Part shown: positions 7,312 through 15,774 of the stretch, in pieces
How positions within the stretch are numbered: the first letter of the stretch is position 1
How the letters are laid out: each line of letters begins with the position of its first letter
Assembly: GCA_034522495.1 (NCBI GenBank)
Contig: JAXHLG010000002.1
Location: 1,240,001-1,304,000 of the forward strand
Reading direction: 5' to 3'
Source: JAXHLG01 sp034522495
GTDB taxonomy: Bacteria; Patescibacteriota; Minisyncoccia; Moranbacterales; DUUL01
DNA length: 64,000 nt
Made by a program: the position numbers and the translations under genes
The notes under the pieces: generated by a model
Databases searched by the model: none
Seen by the model: the letters and a program-made list of their open reading frames with translations, nothing else
Told to the model about the DNA's origin: nothing

Positions 7312-8550
7312 CTACTCCAGCTCTGCTTCTGTCTCAATTTTTTCTCCATTTCTTATAATCTCCAGGGAAATTTTATCGCCCGGCTCATGGGAAGATATAA
7401 TCTCCGCCAGCGGATTTTGCAGATTCACCTCTTTTCCCCCCGCTTTGGTAATAATATCTCCGATCAATATGCCGGCTTTATCAGCGGGAGAGCCCGTCAT
7501 GACAGCCAAGCCTTGCTGACCGGAAAAAGAATAAACCAGCGCCCCGCTGTTTACGGGAAGACTGTTCAAAAGAGCTATCTCCCGGTTTATCGAAAGGTAA
7601 TAGAGGCCCAGCGTCGGCCTTTGCAAATCGCCGGTTTGAATAATGCCGTCGATTATCGGCTTTATCTGGTTGATGGGCATAACAAATCCCCTGTATTGGC
7701 CATCCTTTTCCACTGCATTGGCTATGCCGACGACATCTCCGTTGAAATCCATCACCGGGCCTCCGATATTTTTTTGATCTATTTTCGCGTTTACAAGCAA
7801 AGCTCCTTCCATCTTCTCGGAAGAGGAAAGTTCTGAATTCAGCAGAGTGAAGGTTTTATCCCTTTCTTGAATCACTCCGGAAGAAAAGGTGTTTTGATAT
7901 TCTCCTCCAGCATTTCCACAAACAACAGCTTTTTCTCCCATCTCCAATTTTTCGGAATCTCCGAGTGCTGGGATGGGAAGATTGTCGGCATCTATCTTGT
8001 AAAAAACAAGGTTGCTATACGGATCAACGGCCTTCAACTCGGCTTGGTATTCCTTGCCGTTTTTCGCTAATACCCTGTGTTGGTAATCGCTTTCTTGAAT
8101 TGATTTTTCAACTTCCCGCTTAGATAACTCCTCTTGTTCTTTAATCAAATCATCCATAACACTAACAATCAGACCGTCCCCCGTCAAAATCAAACCGGTT
8201 TTGATGTTTTTTTGGATATCCTCGCTTGATCGAATCCTGTTTTTGAAGATGTTGCTTTTTTCGTTGGAACCATCTTCTTTGAAAGTTATTACACTAACCA
8301 CCGAAGGCAAGACGCCTTGAGCAATATTGGATACTGAATAGTCCTCTTGAACTCTAACTTGCTCTGTTTTTCTTATAATAGTTACCTGCTCGTTAGCTTT
8401 TTTGAATAAATCATACTTTTGCAGGGATTCAAAGCCGGAAAGCCAGGGCATCACAAATCTTTCTCCAAAAACGCCGGCCAGCCCTCCCAATACAAAAATA
8501 ACGATTATAATAAGAAAGTATTTAACCAGCTTGCAGAACTTTTTAAACAT
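7312..8550 (-). CDS. HtrA/DegP-like membrane protein with a lost catalytic triad
   Basis: 412 residues: an N-terminal membrane anchor (about 10-28), a trypsin-like domain (about 72-300) and a C-terminal PDZ domain (about 310-410, with MTGSPADKAGILIGDIITKAGG). Fold landmarks align well with DegP-type proteases (GLIVS, DPYSNLVFYKIDADNLPIPALGDS, GGPVMDFNGDVVGI). Yet the triad positions read D133 for His, N180 for Asp and I262 for Ser, the last in NIGGP instead of NSGGP. It should therefore not be a protease. A chaperone, sensor or scaffold role outside the membrane is plausible. It lies upstream of the BNR lipoprotein gene. Confidence 0.88.
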   Translation of the reverse strand: MFKKFCKLVKYFLIIIVIFVLGGLAGVFGERFVMPWLSGFESLQKYDLFKKANEQVTIIRKTEQVRVQEDYSVSNIAQGVLPSVVSVITFKEDGSNEKSNIFKNRIRSSEDIQKNIKTGLILTGDGLIVSVMDDLIKEQEELSKREVEKSIQESDYQHRVLAKNGKEYQAELKAVDPYSNLVFYKIDADNLPIPALGDSEKLEMGEKAVVCGNAGGEYQNTFSSGVIQERDKTFTLLNSELSSSEKMEGALLVNAKIDQKNIGGPVMDFNGDVVGIANAVEKDGQYRGFVMPINQIKPIIDGIIQTGDLQRPTLGLYYLSINREIALLNSLPVNSGALVYSFSGQQGLAVMTGSPADKAGILIGDIITKAGGKEVNLQNPLAEIISSHEPGDKISLEIIRNGEKIETEAELE

Positions 8551-8606
8551 GGTTTTTTATCACTGATTTAGAATAAGCTTCCACCAATTGACGCGGGAAA
8601 CAGGAA

Positions 8607-9422
8607 TTAAACCACCAAATGCCATTGAGCGCTCAACAATATTCCGGCTAAAAGCAAAGCGCCTAGGGACAAATTAAAAGCGATTCTTTTGCCGGACAAC
8701 TCCCCCCTTAAATAAACTCTCGCCAAATCCCACAACTCATAAAAAATTATAAGCCCGGATGCCCCTAATGTCAAATAACTGAAGGGCCAAAAAATAATTC
8801 CCCACAGCAATTGAGAAATTGAAAAAGACAAAACCAGAGAAAGAAAAATAACCGAGACAAAGCTTAGATTTTCTTTCCGACAGCAAATAGAGCCTTTTCT
8901 CGCGCCTTTAAAGGCAGCTTTCTTCTCCCTTTTTTTTCTATCCAGCACGCATATAAAAAAGGAGGGCAAACTAATAAAAAAAACGGCAGCCAAAAGAAAC
9001 AACATCATAATCCAGTTTTCAATTTGATAATTCAAAAACCAAGCAAAAGCCGAAGTCAGCCAAAAAAAAGCCGTTGCTATGGTAGCTAGATTCACCATCC
9101 CCAAGGCTGTTTGGTCGCAGCTGTAATATCTCAATCTATACCCTCCCAAGATGGTTAAATAATATGTTGCGGAGGACAAAATTATAAATATCTGCTGCTC
9201 CCAAAAATGATCAACAAAAAAAAGCAGCGTTAGCGCTCCAAAACTCAAAAAGAAGGGCAGCGCCACGAAGCGGGGCTTTTTGGTAAGAGGCCAAATAATT
9301 AAAACAGTGAAAATGATCAAAAACCAAGCCGCCACATCCATCCAATAATACCTCAAGACAAGCGCTTCAAGGGCTAAAAAAAAGACTAGCGTATAAATCA
9401 AAGGCTGAAAATAAAAAAGCAT
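8607..9422 (-). CDS. Polytopic membrane protein of unknown function
   Basis: 271 residues with roughly seven or eight hydrophobic segments, for example near residues 5-25, 30-48, 55-72, 78-95, 108-132, 136-160, 186-210, 215-232 and 245-268. A basic loop with several lysines and a CC pair (about 160-180) should face the cytoplasm. I recognise no family motif. It begins 56 bp upstream of the HtrA-like gene on the same strand. Hypothetical, but clearly a real gene from its length, composition and place. Confidence 0.7.
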   Translation of the reverse strand: MLFYFQPLIYTLVFFLALEALVLRYYWMDVAAWFLIIFTVLIIWPLTKKPRFVALPFFLSFGALTLLFFVDHFWEQQIFIILSSATYYLTILGGYRLRYYSCDQTALGMVNLATIATAFFWLTSAFAWFLNYQIENWIMMLFLLAAVFFISLPSFFICVLDRKKREKKAAFKGARKGSICCRKENLSFVSVIFLSLVLSFSISQLLWGIIFWPFSYLTLGASGLIIFYELWDLARVYLRGELSGKRIAFNLSLGALLLAGILLSAQWHLVV

Positions 9423-9433
9423 GGAGAATTATA

Positions 9434-9729
9434 TCATGTTAACATATTATCATTTTAACATTTTAACATGTTATCATATTATCATGTTATCATTTTAACA
9501 TTTTAACATGTTATCGAAGCTACTGAAGAATATAGAAATCTCCTTGAAACGTCATTCTGATGAAAATCAGAATCTCCTTGAATAAGCCATTTTTGCAAAT
9601 TTATAGATTCTGAATCCCGTCAAAGCCGGACACAGCCCGTCAAAGCCGGGTAAACAAGTTCAGGATGACATTCTTCAGTGGTTTCATTATCATTTTAACA
9701 TGTTATCATGTTAACATGTTAACATTTTA
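9434..9729. repeat. AACATTTTAACATG word array, split by element F1
   Basis: Approximate tandem copies of 10-11-bp words built from TTAACATGTTATCATTTTAAC occupy 9434-9515 and resume at 9687-9729 on the other side of element F1. Single words of the same type occur near 15625, 17764 and 30468. Confidence 0.75.
9516..9686. mobile_element. Non-autonomous mobile element F, copy 1
   Basis: 171 bp with ends GAAGCTACTGAAGAAT and ATTCTTCAGTGGTTTC, imperfect inverted repeats, flanked by a 5-bp duplication TTATC (9511-9515 and 9687-9691). It shares its core with copy 2 at 24296-24522. No coding capacity. It is inserted in a simple word array. Confidence 0.8.
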
Positions 9730-9781
9730 GAAAAGGAGGTTTCTCAGAAAAATTATTAAAATCCCTGATAAAAATGAATCA

Positions 9782-10804
9782 TCATTTGGCCAGTATAGTT
9801 TTCTTGTACACTTCCAAGTTGTCCAGCGCCACTCCGGCTCCTTTGGCTACGCACAAAAGAGGATCATCGGCCGGGTAGCAAGGAACGCCGGTCATCCTGG
9901 TTATGTATTGGTCCAAATTTCTCAACAAAGCGCCGCCGCCGGAAAGAACCATGCCCTTATCCATCACATCGGCCGCCAGCTCCGGAGGAGTTTCCTGCAA
10001 AACCTTTTTCACCGCCTCCACGATTTCCTTTAACTCTTCCTGAATGGCTTCGGTGACTTCATTGGAAGATATTCTAATATTCCTGGGAAGGCCGCCCATT
10101 AAATCCCTGCCCCTAACTTCAATGTATTTTTCATTCACTTGAGGTATAGCGCTGCCTACCGCCACCTTGATTTCCTCGGCAGTTCTTTCCCCCACGGCCA
10201 ATCCGTTCCTTTTTTTAATATAATTGGCTATGGCATTGTCAATTTTATTCCCTCCCACTCTCGCGCTGCAGGAAGAAACCACTCCTCCGAGAGAAATAAT
10301 GGCGACTTCGGAAGTGCCACCTCCTATGTCGATTATCATATTGCCGGAAGGACTGTTTACCGGTATGCCCGCTCCAATAGCCGCTAACACAGGCTCTTTC
10401 ACTACGTAGGCGTTCTTGGCTCCTGCCTTGTTGGTCGCTTCCACCACCGCTCTCCGTTCGGTGGAAGTAACTCCGGCGGGAATTGAAACCAAAATATCGG
10501 GCCTTATCAATCTAATCCTGGGACTAACTTTATTGACAAAATACCTTATCATGGCCTCCGTCACCTTGTAGTCGGCAATCACCCCGTCCTTCAACGGCCG
10601 GTGAGCAACAATGGTCTCAGGAGTTCTTCCGATCATCTCTTTGGCTTCATTTCCCACCGCCAAAACTTTGTAGTCATTAACGCTCACAGCCACCACCGAG
10701 GGTTCATTTATTATAATTCCTTTTTTGGGAACAAAAACAAGAGTATTGGCAGTTCCCAAGTCAATACCCACCTTGCTTAAAAAAAATTTGGAAAAATTTT
10801 TCAT
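9782..10804 (-). CDS. mreB: Rod-shape actin homologue MreB
   Basis: 340 residues, standard length. Actin-fold nucleotide motifs are GIDLGTANTLVFV near the N-terminus, IIDIGGGTSEVAII in the middle, and LSGGGALLRNLD near the C-terminus. MreB filaments under the membrane guide peptidoglycan synthesis. MreC and MreD are not adjacent; the next gene downstream is an unrelated membrane protein beyond a repeat block. The start is 11 bp after the ybeY stop, so it can be co-transcribed with ybeY. Confidence 0.97.
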   Translation of the reverse strand: MKNFSKFFLSKVGIDLGTANTLVFVPKKGIIINEPSVVAVSVNDYKVLAVGNEAKEMIGRTPETIVAHRPLKDGVIADYKVTEAMIRYFVNKVSPRIRLIRPDILVSIPAGVTSTERRAVVEATNKAGAKNAYVVKEPVLAAIGAGIPVNSPSGNMIIDIGGGTSEVAIISLGGVVSSCSARVGGNKIDNAIANYIKKRNGLAVGERTAEEIKVAVGSAIPQVNEKYIEVRGRDLMGGLPRNIRISSNEVTEAIQEELKEIVEAVKKVLQETPPELAADVMDKGMVLSGGGALLRNLDQYITRMTGVPCYPADDPLLCVAKGAGVALDNLEVYKKTILAK

Positions 10805-10815
10805 TTATTTGAAAT

Positions 10816-11229
10816 TTATTCTAAAAATTTTTTTTGCAACCCAAACATTTTTTTTCCGTGATTAAAGCCATACACGTGTAAAAGACTGTGAATAAGCACT
10901 TCTTCCAACTCCGCCTCGAAGGATTTTCCGCTGTTGCAAGCGTTTTCTTTTATCGCTTCCGGCGCCAAGACAACCTCGCCCTCCACGCTTCTCTTGTCTT
11001 TATTATAACAAAAAGACAAAACATCGGTAGGCCCGCTTTTTTTTCTATAACTTTCATTCAATCTTGCAATTTCGTCTTTGCCGACCAGGGCAACGCTTAA
11101 AGAAAAACTCAAATCCTCCCGTGATTTTTCTTCTTTCAATAGAAACTCTATCCCTTTTTTCAGGGATTCTTTTATAAATTTTTCCGCCTTGTACCCTTTG
11201 GTTTTGTCGATTATGTCAATGTTATGCAT
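10816..11229 (-). CDS. ybeY: Endoribonuclease YbeY (rRNA maturation)
   Basis: 137 residues from ATG 11229; a TTG at 11268 would add 13 residues that do not fit the family. The zinc-binding signature HSLLHVYGFNH (three histidines spaced as in the HxxxHxxxxxH motif) and GPTDVLSF are present. YbeY takes part in 16S rRNA 3' end processing and ribosome quality control. It sits between yqeY and mreB. Neither candidate start has a clear Shine-Dalgarno sequence, so the start is moderately uncertain. Confidence 0.9.
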   Translation of the reverse strand: MHNIDIIDKTKGYKAEKFIKESLKKGIEFLLKEEKSREDLSFSLSVALVGKDEIARLNESYRKKSGPTDVLSFCYNKDKRSVEGEVVLAPEAIKENACNSGKSFEAELEEVLIHSLLHVYGFNHGKKMFGLQKKFLE

Positions 11230-11313
11230 ATACACTAAACGACTGCGAAATTTATCCTTGAAATTCAAAAAGGATAAACGCTCGCAGCCGCAAAGTTAAT
11301 TCTTCCAAAACGA

Positions 11314-11766
11314 TTATTGAAGAAGTTTTTGGGCTATTTCTCGAACCTTTCCCCCGTCGGCGGCGCCCTTCAGCTCTTGCATGGCTCTGCCCATAACTTT
11401 CCCCAAATCAGACGGCCCGGAAGCCCCCTGTTCCTCTATAATGGCTTTAACTTTTTCTTCCACTGCTTCGCTGCTCATTTGCTCGGGCAAATATTCCTTG
11501 ATAAATTCCGCTTCTTTTTGCTCTTTTTCAGCCAAGTCGTTTCTGCCCCCATTTTGGTATTGATCAACAGCGTCCTCTCTTTGCTTTAAAGCCTTTTTGA
11601 CAACGCCAATGGTTTCTTCATCGCTCAGGCCTTCCTCTCTCTTCCCCAGCTCTATTTCCTTATTTTTAATTTCGGAATTTAAGCTCGACAAAACAGCTTT
11701 TCTCTCTTTTTCTCCCTGGCGAAAAGCTTCCTTGAAATCTTCCACTATTTTATCTTTGATTTTCAT
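11314..11766 (-). CDS. GatB/YqeY-domain protein
   Basis: 150 residues, full family length. It carries the YqeY pattern KDKIVEDFKEAFRQGEKERK, LKQREDAVDQY, EFIKEYLPEQMS and GKVMGRAMQEL. It resembles the tail domain of GatB, which contacts tRNA in the amidotransferase complex; the stand-alone form has no settled function but often sits beside rpsU, as it does here. ATG 11766 is 53 bp after the S21 gene. Confidence 0.93.
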   Translation of the reverse strand: MKIKDKIVEDFKEAFRQGEKERKAVLSSLNSEIKNKEIELGKREEGLSDEETIGVVKKALKQREDAVDQYQNGGRNDLAEKEQKEAEFIKEYLPEQMSSEAVEEKVKAIIEEQGASGPSDLGKVMGRAMQELKGAADGGKVREIAQKLLQ

Positions 11767-11819
11767 ATTTTTAAAATACAGATATTGAACAAGATTTAAA
11801 TACTGTTGCTTCGCAGGCC

Positions 11820-12083
11820 CTATTTGAGATCGCTGGAGATTCTTTTTTTAATATCTTTGAATTTCTCCTCGTCAAATGTTCCTTTTTTCCTCAGCTTATC
11901 AGCCTCTTCTCTGACTTTGCTTCGATAAATCGCGTCTTCCTTCTTTTGTCTCTTGTTCTTTTTCTTGTCCATATATCGAGTCCTGCGGGCTTTTAATAAA
12001 ACCCCGCTTTCCTGCATTCTTCTGGAAAACCTTCTGATGAGGCTTTCGGATGTCTCTTTATCCTTTTTTTTGACTTCCACCAT
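11820..12083 (-). CDS. rpsU: Ribosomal protein bS21
   Basis: 87 residues, very basic, with the S21 core SESLIRRFSRRMQESGVLLKARRTRYMDKKK and a longer charged C-terminal tail than typical bacterial S21. It binds the small subunit near the anti-Shine-Dalgarno region. A good ribosome-binding site (GGGAGG, about 8 bp before ATG 12083) supports the start. It leads the block rpsU-yqeY-ybeY-mreB. Confidence 0.92.
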   Translation of the reverse strand: MVEVKKKDKETSESLIRRFSRRMQESGVLLKARRTRYMDKKKNKRQKKEDAIYRSKVREEADKLRKKGTFDEEKFKDIKKRISSDLK

Positions 12084-12350
12084 AACTCAACCTCCCTTCT
12101 AATTAATATAGTTATTAACTTAAATTGCTCATTCTTATTCAACCTTGAAATTTTTCAGGAAAAAACTCATTCGCACATATTTAGATATGTATTATGAAGC
12201 AAGTATTATGTATCCTGCTTTTTCAAAAATAAATAAAAAGCAAAAAATATAATCAAACGCTAACCCGCCAAAAAATTAATTTGCAATTTTTAATTTTAAA
12301 CTTAAATTGATTGGCTCGTCTGTTGAAAATTTCTAATTGAAAACCACGCC
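12084..12350. repeat. Intergenic region with repeat E, copy 2
   Basis: The segment 12152-12229 matches repeat E copy 1: TTTTTCAGGAAAAAA on the left, the core ATTATGAAGCAAGTATTATG, and a degraded right arm. The rest is AT-rich with no gene. Confidence 0.55.
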
Positions 12351-12725
12351 TTATCCCATATCAACCGGCTCAATACCCTCTCTTAATTTAGCTCCTCCAA
12401 GCAAGTGCAAGTGAATGTGGGGTATTTCCTGGCCGCCGTGTTTTCCCGTTCTTATTAGAAGTTTATACCCATTTTTGTCAATTCCCTTTTCTTGAGCTAT
12501 CTTCCTGGCAACCATTATCAGACGGCCCATAAGTTTCTCATTTTCTTCGTTTTCTGTCAAGTCATTCACGGATTCAATGTGTTTTTTGGGTATAATCAAA
12601 ACATGGACCGGAGCTATGGGATAAGCATCCGGAAACGCGATTGCCTTATCATCTTCAAAGACAATTTCGGCCGGTATTTCTTTGTCTCTTATTTTGCAAA
12701 AAATGCACTCTTTTTCTTTTTTCAT
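12351..12725 (-). CDS. HIT-family nucleotide hydrolase
   Basis: 124 residues from ATG 12725; a TTG 12 bp upstream is less likely. It has the paired cysteines CIFCKI near the N-terminus and the catalytic histidine triad IPHIHLHLLGG near the C-terminus. HIT (Hint-type) proteins cleave nucleoside phosphoramidates and related mononucleotides. It lies between hisS and rpsU with gaps on both sides, so operon membership is unclear. Confidence 0.94.
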   Translation of the reverse strand: MKKEKECIFCKIRDKEIPAEIVFEDDKAIAFPDAYPIAPVHVLIIPKKHIESVNDLTENEENEKLMGRLIMVARKIAQEKGIDKNGYKLLIRTGKHGGQEIPHIHLHLLGGAKLREGIEPVDMG

Positions 12726-12856
12726 AAATAAATTCAATACAACTGTTTACGTTTTCATTTTAATTTAAACGCGAAGCAATGATCAATTGACAATTAATAG
12801 CGTTGTTGGTTCCCAATAGATTAAAAGTTAAATCTTTGAAAAATATTGTCTAAATA

Positions 12857-13010
12857 GGGGCTGCTGATTTTTGAAAAAAATCTGCTGCTCCCGTTCTGCG
12901 GGAAAAAATTATTTTAATCAAAATCCCACAAATAAGGCAAAATAATTTTTCCCACCGCTTTAAAGATATAAATATTTTACCTTATTTGCCCCGCATTGCG
13001 GGGCAGGCCC
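12857..13010. mobile_element. Non-autonomous mobile element D, copy 1
   Basis: 154 bp from GGGGCTGC to GCAGGCCC (imperfect inverted ends), flanked by the 6-bp duplication TAAATA (12851-12856 and 13011-13016). The right duplication and the last element base form the hisS stop codon. An inverted-orientation relative is at 32561-32704. It has no coding capacity. Confidence 0.85.
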
Positions 13011-14362
13011 TAAATAGATTCCTTCTTTATCTTGTCCAGCTTTTTCTTCACATCGTCCACTACTTTTTTAAAATCGATCACTTCTTGGCTGCCGCTTTTC
13101 ATGTCTTTAATGATAACCGTCTCATCAAGAGCCTCCCTCTGGCCTATTATAAGCACTATATTCACTCCCCGGCGATCAGCTCTCTTGAGCTGGGCTCTTA
13201 AATTGCCCTTTCCAAAGCTTTCCGCCACCGTAATCCCCGCCTTTTCCAAATCCTGAAAAATGCGCAAGCTTTTCATTTTTGCCATATCTCCCAATTGAGC
13301 CAGAAAAACTTTCGGCTTCGGCTGTTCATACCCCCGCACATCCTTGTCTTTCATCTCTTCCGCTATTCTGTCCATTCCGGCGGCAAAGCCTACAGCGGGA
13401 GTCTTTTTTCCTCCCAATTTTTCCACCAGGTAGTCATACCTTCCGCCGCCTCCCAGAGATCCTTTCCCTTCCTCATCCCCCTCCGGCCAAATCTCAAAAA
13501 CGGTTTTGGTGTAATAATCCAGCCCGCGAACCAATTTGGGGTTGATTTCATAAGAAACCTTGATTTCATCAAGACACTCCAATAGATAAGTAAAATGGTT
13601 TTTGCACTCTTTGCACAAATGGTCGATCGACTGGGGAGCTTGAGCCAGAACCTGGACGCATTTCTCCTCTTTGCAATCCAATATTCTCAAAGGATTGCTT
13701 CTAAGCCTTTTCTTGCAGTCCATGCAGAGAGACTGCTTTCTGTTTTTTAAGTAGGTTATCAATAATTCATTGTAATTGGGGCGACATTCCCGACAGCCGA
13801 TGCTGTTTAACTGCAAAGAGCATCTTCTTATTCCAATAGCGTTCAACAGTCTCAGGGATAGCTGAATAATTTGAGCATCCAATATTGGGTCTTTCTCTCC
13901 GAGAGCTTCAAAGCCGAACTGATAAAATTCCCTGTAACGGCCTTTTTGGGGACGATCGTGCCTGTACATGGATCCAATATAATAAAGTTTCACCGGTTTG
14001 ACTCTGGTCCTCATTCCGTGCTGAATATAGGCTCTGACAACACTGGGGGTTCCTTCCGGACGCAGGCTTACATCATCTCCGCCTTGAGTTTTGAACTTGT
14101 ACATTTCTTTTTCCACAATATCCGTATCGCTACCGGTAGTCCTTTCAAACAGCTCCCTGTACTCCACCAAGGGCGTGTCTATCCTGTGATAATTATAGTC
14201 ATAAGCCACCTTGTCTACCATCTTCCTAATCTTGTTCCAATAGGGCTGATTTTCCGGCAATAAATCTCTCATTCCTCTTACGGAAGAAAATAAGGCTTTC
14301 TTTTCGCTCTTTTCGCTTTCCAGTTCCTCTTTTTTTTTCGGTTGGGATTTTTTTTCCGGCAT
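13010..14362 (-). CDS. hisS: Histidyl-tRNA synthetase
   Basis: 450 residues. After a Lys/Glu-rich N-terminal extension of about 28 residues come class II motif 1 (RGMRDLLPENQ), motif 2 (RPEGTPSVVRAYI, YIGSMYRHDRPQKGRYREFYQFG), the histidine-specific LVRGLDYYTKTVFEI and GGGGRYD, and the C-terminal anticodon-binding domain. A cysteine-rich insertion (MDCKKR, CKEEKC, CKECKNH) may bind zinc. It charges tRNA-His. Its TAG stop codon coincides with the junction of mobile element D1. It lies downstream of lepB. Confidence 0.97.
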   Translation of the reverse strand: MPEKKSQPKKKEELESEKSEKKALFSSVRGMRDLLPENQPYWNKIRKMVDKVAYDYNYHRIDTPLVEYRELFERTTGSDTDIVEKEMYKFKTQGGDDVSLRPEGTPSVVRAYIQHGMRTRVKPVKLYYIGSMYRHDRPQKGRYREFYQFGFEALGEKDPILDAQIIQLSLRLLNAIGIRRCSLQLNSIGCRECRPNYNELLITYLKNRKQSLCMDCKKRLRSNPLRILDCKEEKCVQVLAQAPQSIDHLCKECKNHFTYLLECLDEIKVSYEINPKLVRGLDYYTKTVFEIWPEGDEEGKGSLGGGGRYDYLVEKLGGKKTPAVGFAAGMDRIAEEMKDKDVRGYEQPKPKVFLAQLGDMAKMKSLRIFQDLEKAGITVAESFGKGNLRAQLKRADRRGVNIVLIIGQREALDETVIIKDMKSGSQEVIDFKKVVDDVKKKLDKIKKESI

Positions 14363-14484
14363 AAATTTAAATAAAAATAATTAAAAGATCTTTAAGCTGA
14401 AAATATTTCAAAACCTGAACAAATGGCGCTGCGCAGCCGGCTTTTCACGTCCAAACTCCATTTCCTTTCTTAAACATCCAAAAT

Positions 14485-15138
14485 TTAAAAAACTTTGAAG
14501 TCGGTGAACGGCCAAGCCCTTAGGAAAACCTTGCCGATCACGTATTCCTTGGAGAGAGCTCCCCAGCGTCTGGAATCGCTGCTATGGCCTCGATTGTCTC
14601 CTAAAACCAAATACTCGTCGTCTTTCAAGTCATAAACACAGCTGCCGGAGCACTCCGTTTCCCCGAGCGCATCCTCAAGATATCGGGTTTCATCCAAAAT
14701 TCCTCCGGTAGGGTTTTGCTTGTTATAGACAATCACATCACCGCCTTTGATTTCAATTTTTTCTCCGGGCAATCCTATGATTCTCTTTATAAAATACTCT
14801 TCCGGATTATCCGGATACCGAAAAACGGCCACTTCGCCCCTCTCGAATTCCTTGAAAGGAGTAACCGTAAAAAGCTCTTTTTCGCCAACAGCCACCTTGG
14901 TTTTTTTGTATCCGAACTCGTTAACTATCAAATATTCGCCGTCTTGAAAATTCGGCTCCATTGACTTGCCCTGAACAAAGAAAGGCTGGAACAAAAAGGT
15001 CCTGATGGGAATTATAATAACCAAGGATAAGATGATAATCTTGGCCAAATCAAAAACAAAAGAGAAGAATCCGCCTTCGCTCTCTTTTCTGTTTTGATTT
15101 TTTTCATCATATTCTCGTTCTGGATATTCTTCTTCCAT
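14485..15138 (-). CDS. lepB: Signal peptidase I
   Basis: 217 residues with an acidic cytoplasmic N-terminus and one membrane segment (about 31-50). The catalytic dyad is S59 in GKSMEPNF and K118 in YFIKRIIGLPGE, followed by the conserved LGDNRGHSSDSR box. It removes signal peptides from exported proteins such as the PKD protein at 27.3-28.6 kb. Downstream is hisS. The upstream gap is filled by repeats A2 and B1. Confidence 0.97.
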   Translation of the reverse strand: MEEEYPEREYDEKNQNRKESEGGFFSFVFDLAKIIILSLVIIIPIRTFLFQPFFVQGKSMEPNFQDGEYLIVNEFGYKKTKVAVGEKELFTVTPFKEFERGEVAVFRYPDNPEEYFIKRIIGLPGEKIEIKGGDVIVYNKQNPTGGILDETRYLEDALGETECSGSCVYDLKDDEYLVLGDNRGHSSDSRRWGALSKEYVIGKVFLRAWPFTDFKVF

Positions 15139-15146
15139 GGCAATAA

Positions 15147-15271
15147 ATTAAGCTTCACGCATTTAGCATCCCGCATAAATCTGCGCTTGCCCCGTTGCTG
15201 CGAAGTAGTTTTACGGGGTTGTAATCCGCGTGAAATCAGCGGGGTATAGGATTTTTTGAAATTCCTATACG
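15147..15271 (+). repeat. Structured interspersed repeat A, copy 2
   Basis: Nearly identical to A1 and A3 with the same stems. It begins at TTAAGCTTC and ends at the GTATAGGA/TCCTATAC hairpin. The flanks both read ATAAATTA (about 15143 and 15273), which might be a target duplication. Confidence 0.8.
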
Positions 15272-15421
15272 ATAAATTAGTCCTTCTTTAAAAAATATAC
15301 CTAAAAACGCTTGCAGGCGAGACTGACAAACAAGCAAACACCCCGGCCGGCAACTCCCGCCTTTAATACATTCTAAACCAAAAAAAACTTCCAGTCAAAG
15401 CGACTTTCATATTAACATATT

Positions 15422-15623
15422 TAGGAATTACGCGATTACTCTCTGGCAATGCCGAGAGCAAAGCAAGGTTTGGTTTTATGCGCACTTGCCTTTCAGGCTT
15501 GTTAAGATATTTTTAATAGAAAACCCTTTTTGCTTCTAAAATATTTTTTCGATCGAATGCAAAAACCAAGCCTTGCTTTACTCTCTTTTTTTGGGCAATA
15601 AAGAGGCAAGCGCGTAATTCCTA
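15422..15623. mobile_element. Non-autonomous mobile element B, copy 1
   Basis: 202 bp with perfect 13-bp terminal inverted repeats TAGGAATTACGCG/CGCGTAATTCCTA and a 5-bp duplication ATATT on both sides. The inner arms are also inverted (GAGAGCAAAGCAAGG with CCTTGCTT), so a long hairpin can form. No transposase. Confidence 0.9.
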
Positions 15624-15774
15624 ATATTAACATTTTAACATTAGTCACTGGCCAATGAGTTCCGGCAACAAGGGACAAGCAGCAAGCAACTGATTTTTTC
15701 CTATTTGAAAATCCCGCAGTCATCCAGTCCTCTAATATTCACTCTTTTTTAACAATGAAACAATTTATTCGAAA

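Noticed and set aside
15502..15723. Open frame on the minus strand over element B1
   Set aside because: It spans the mobile element and adjacent word repeats, lacks a Shine-Dalgarno sequence, and matches no family.
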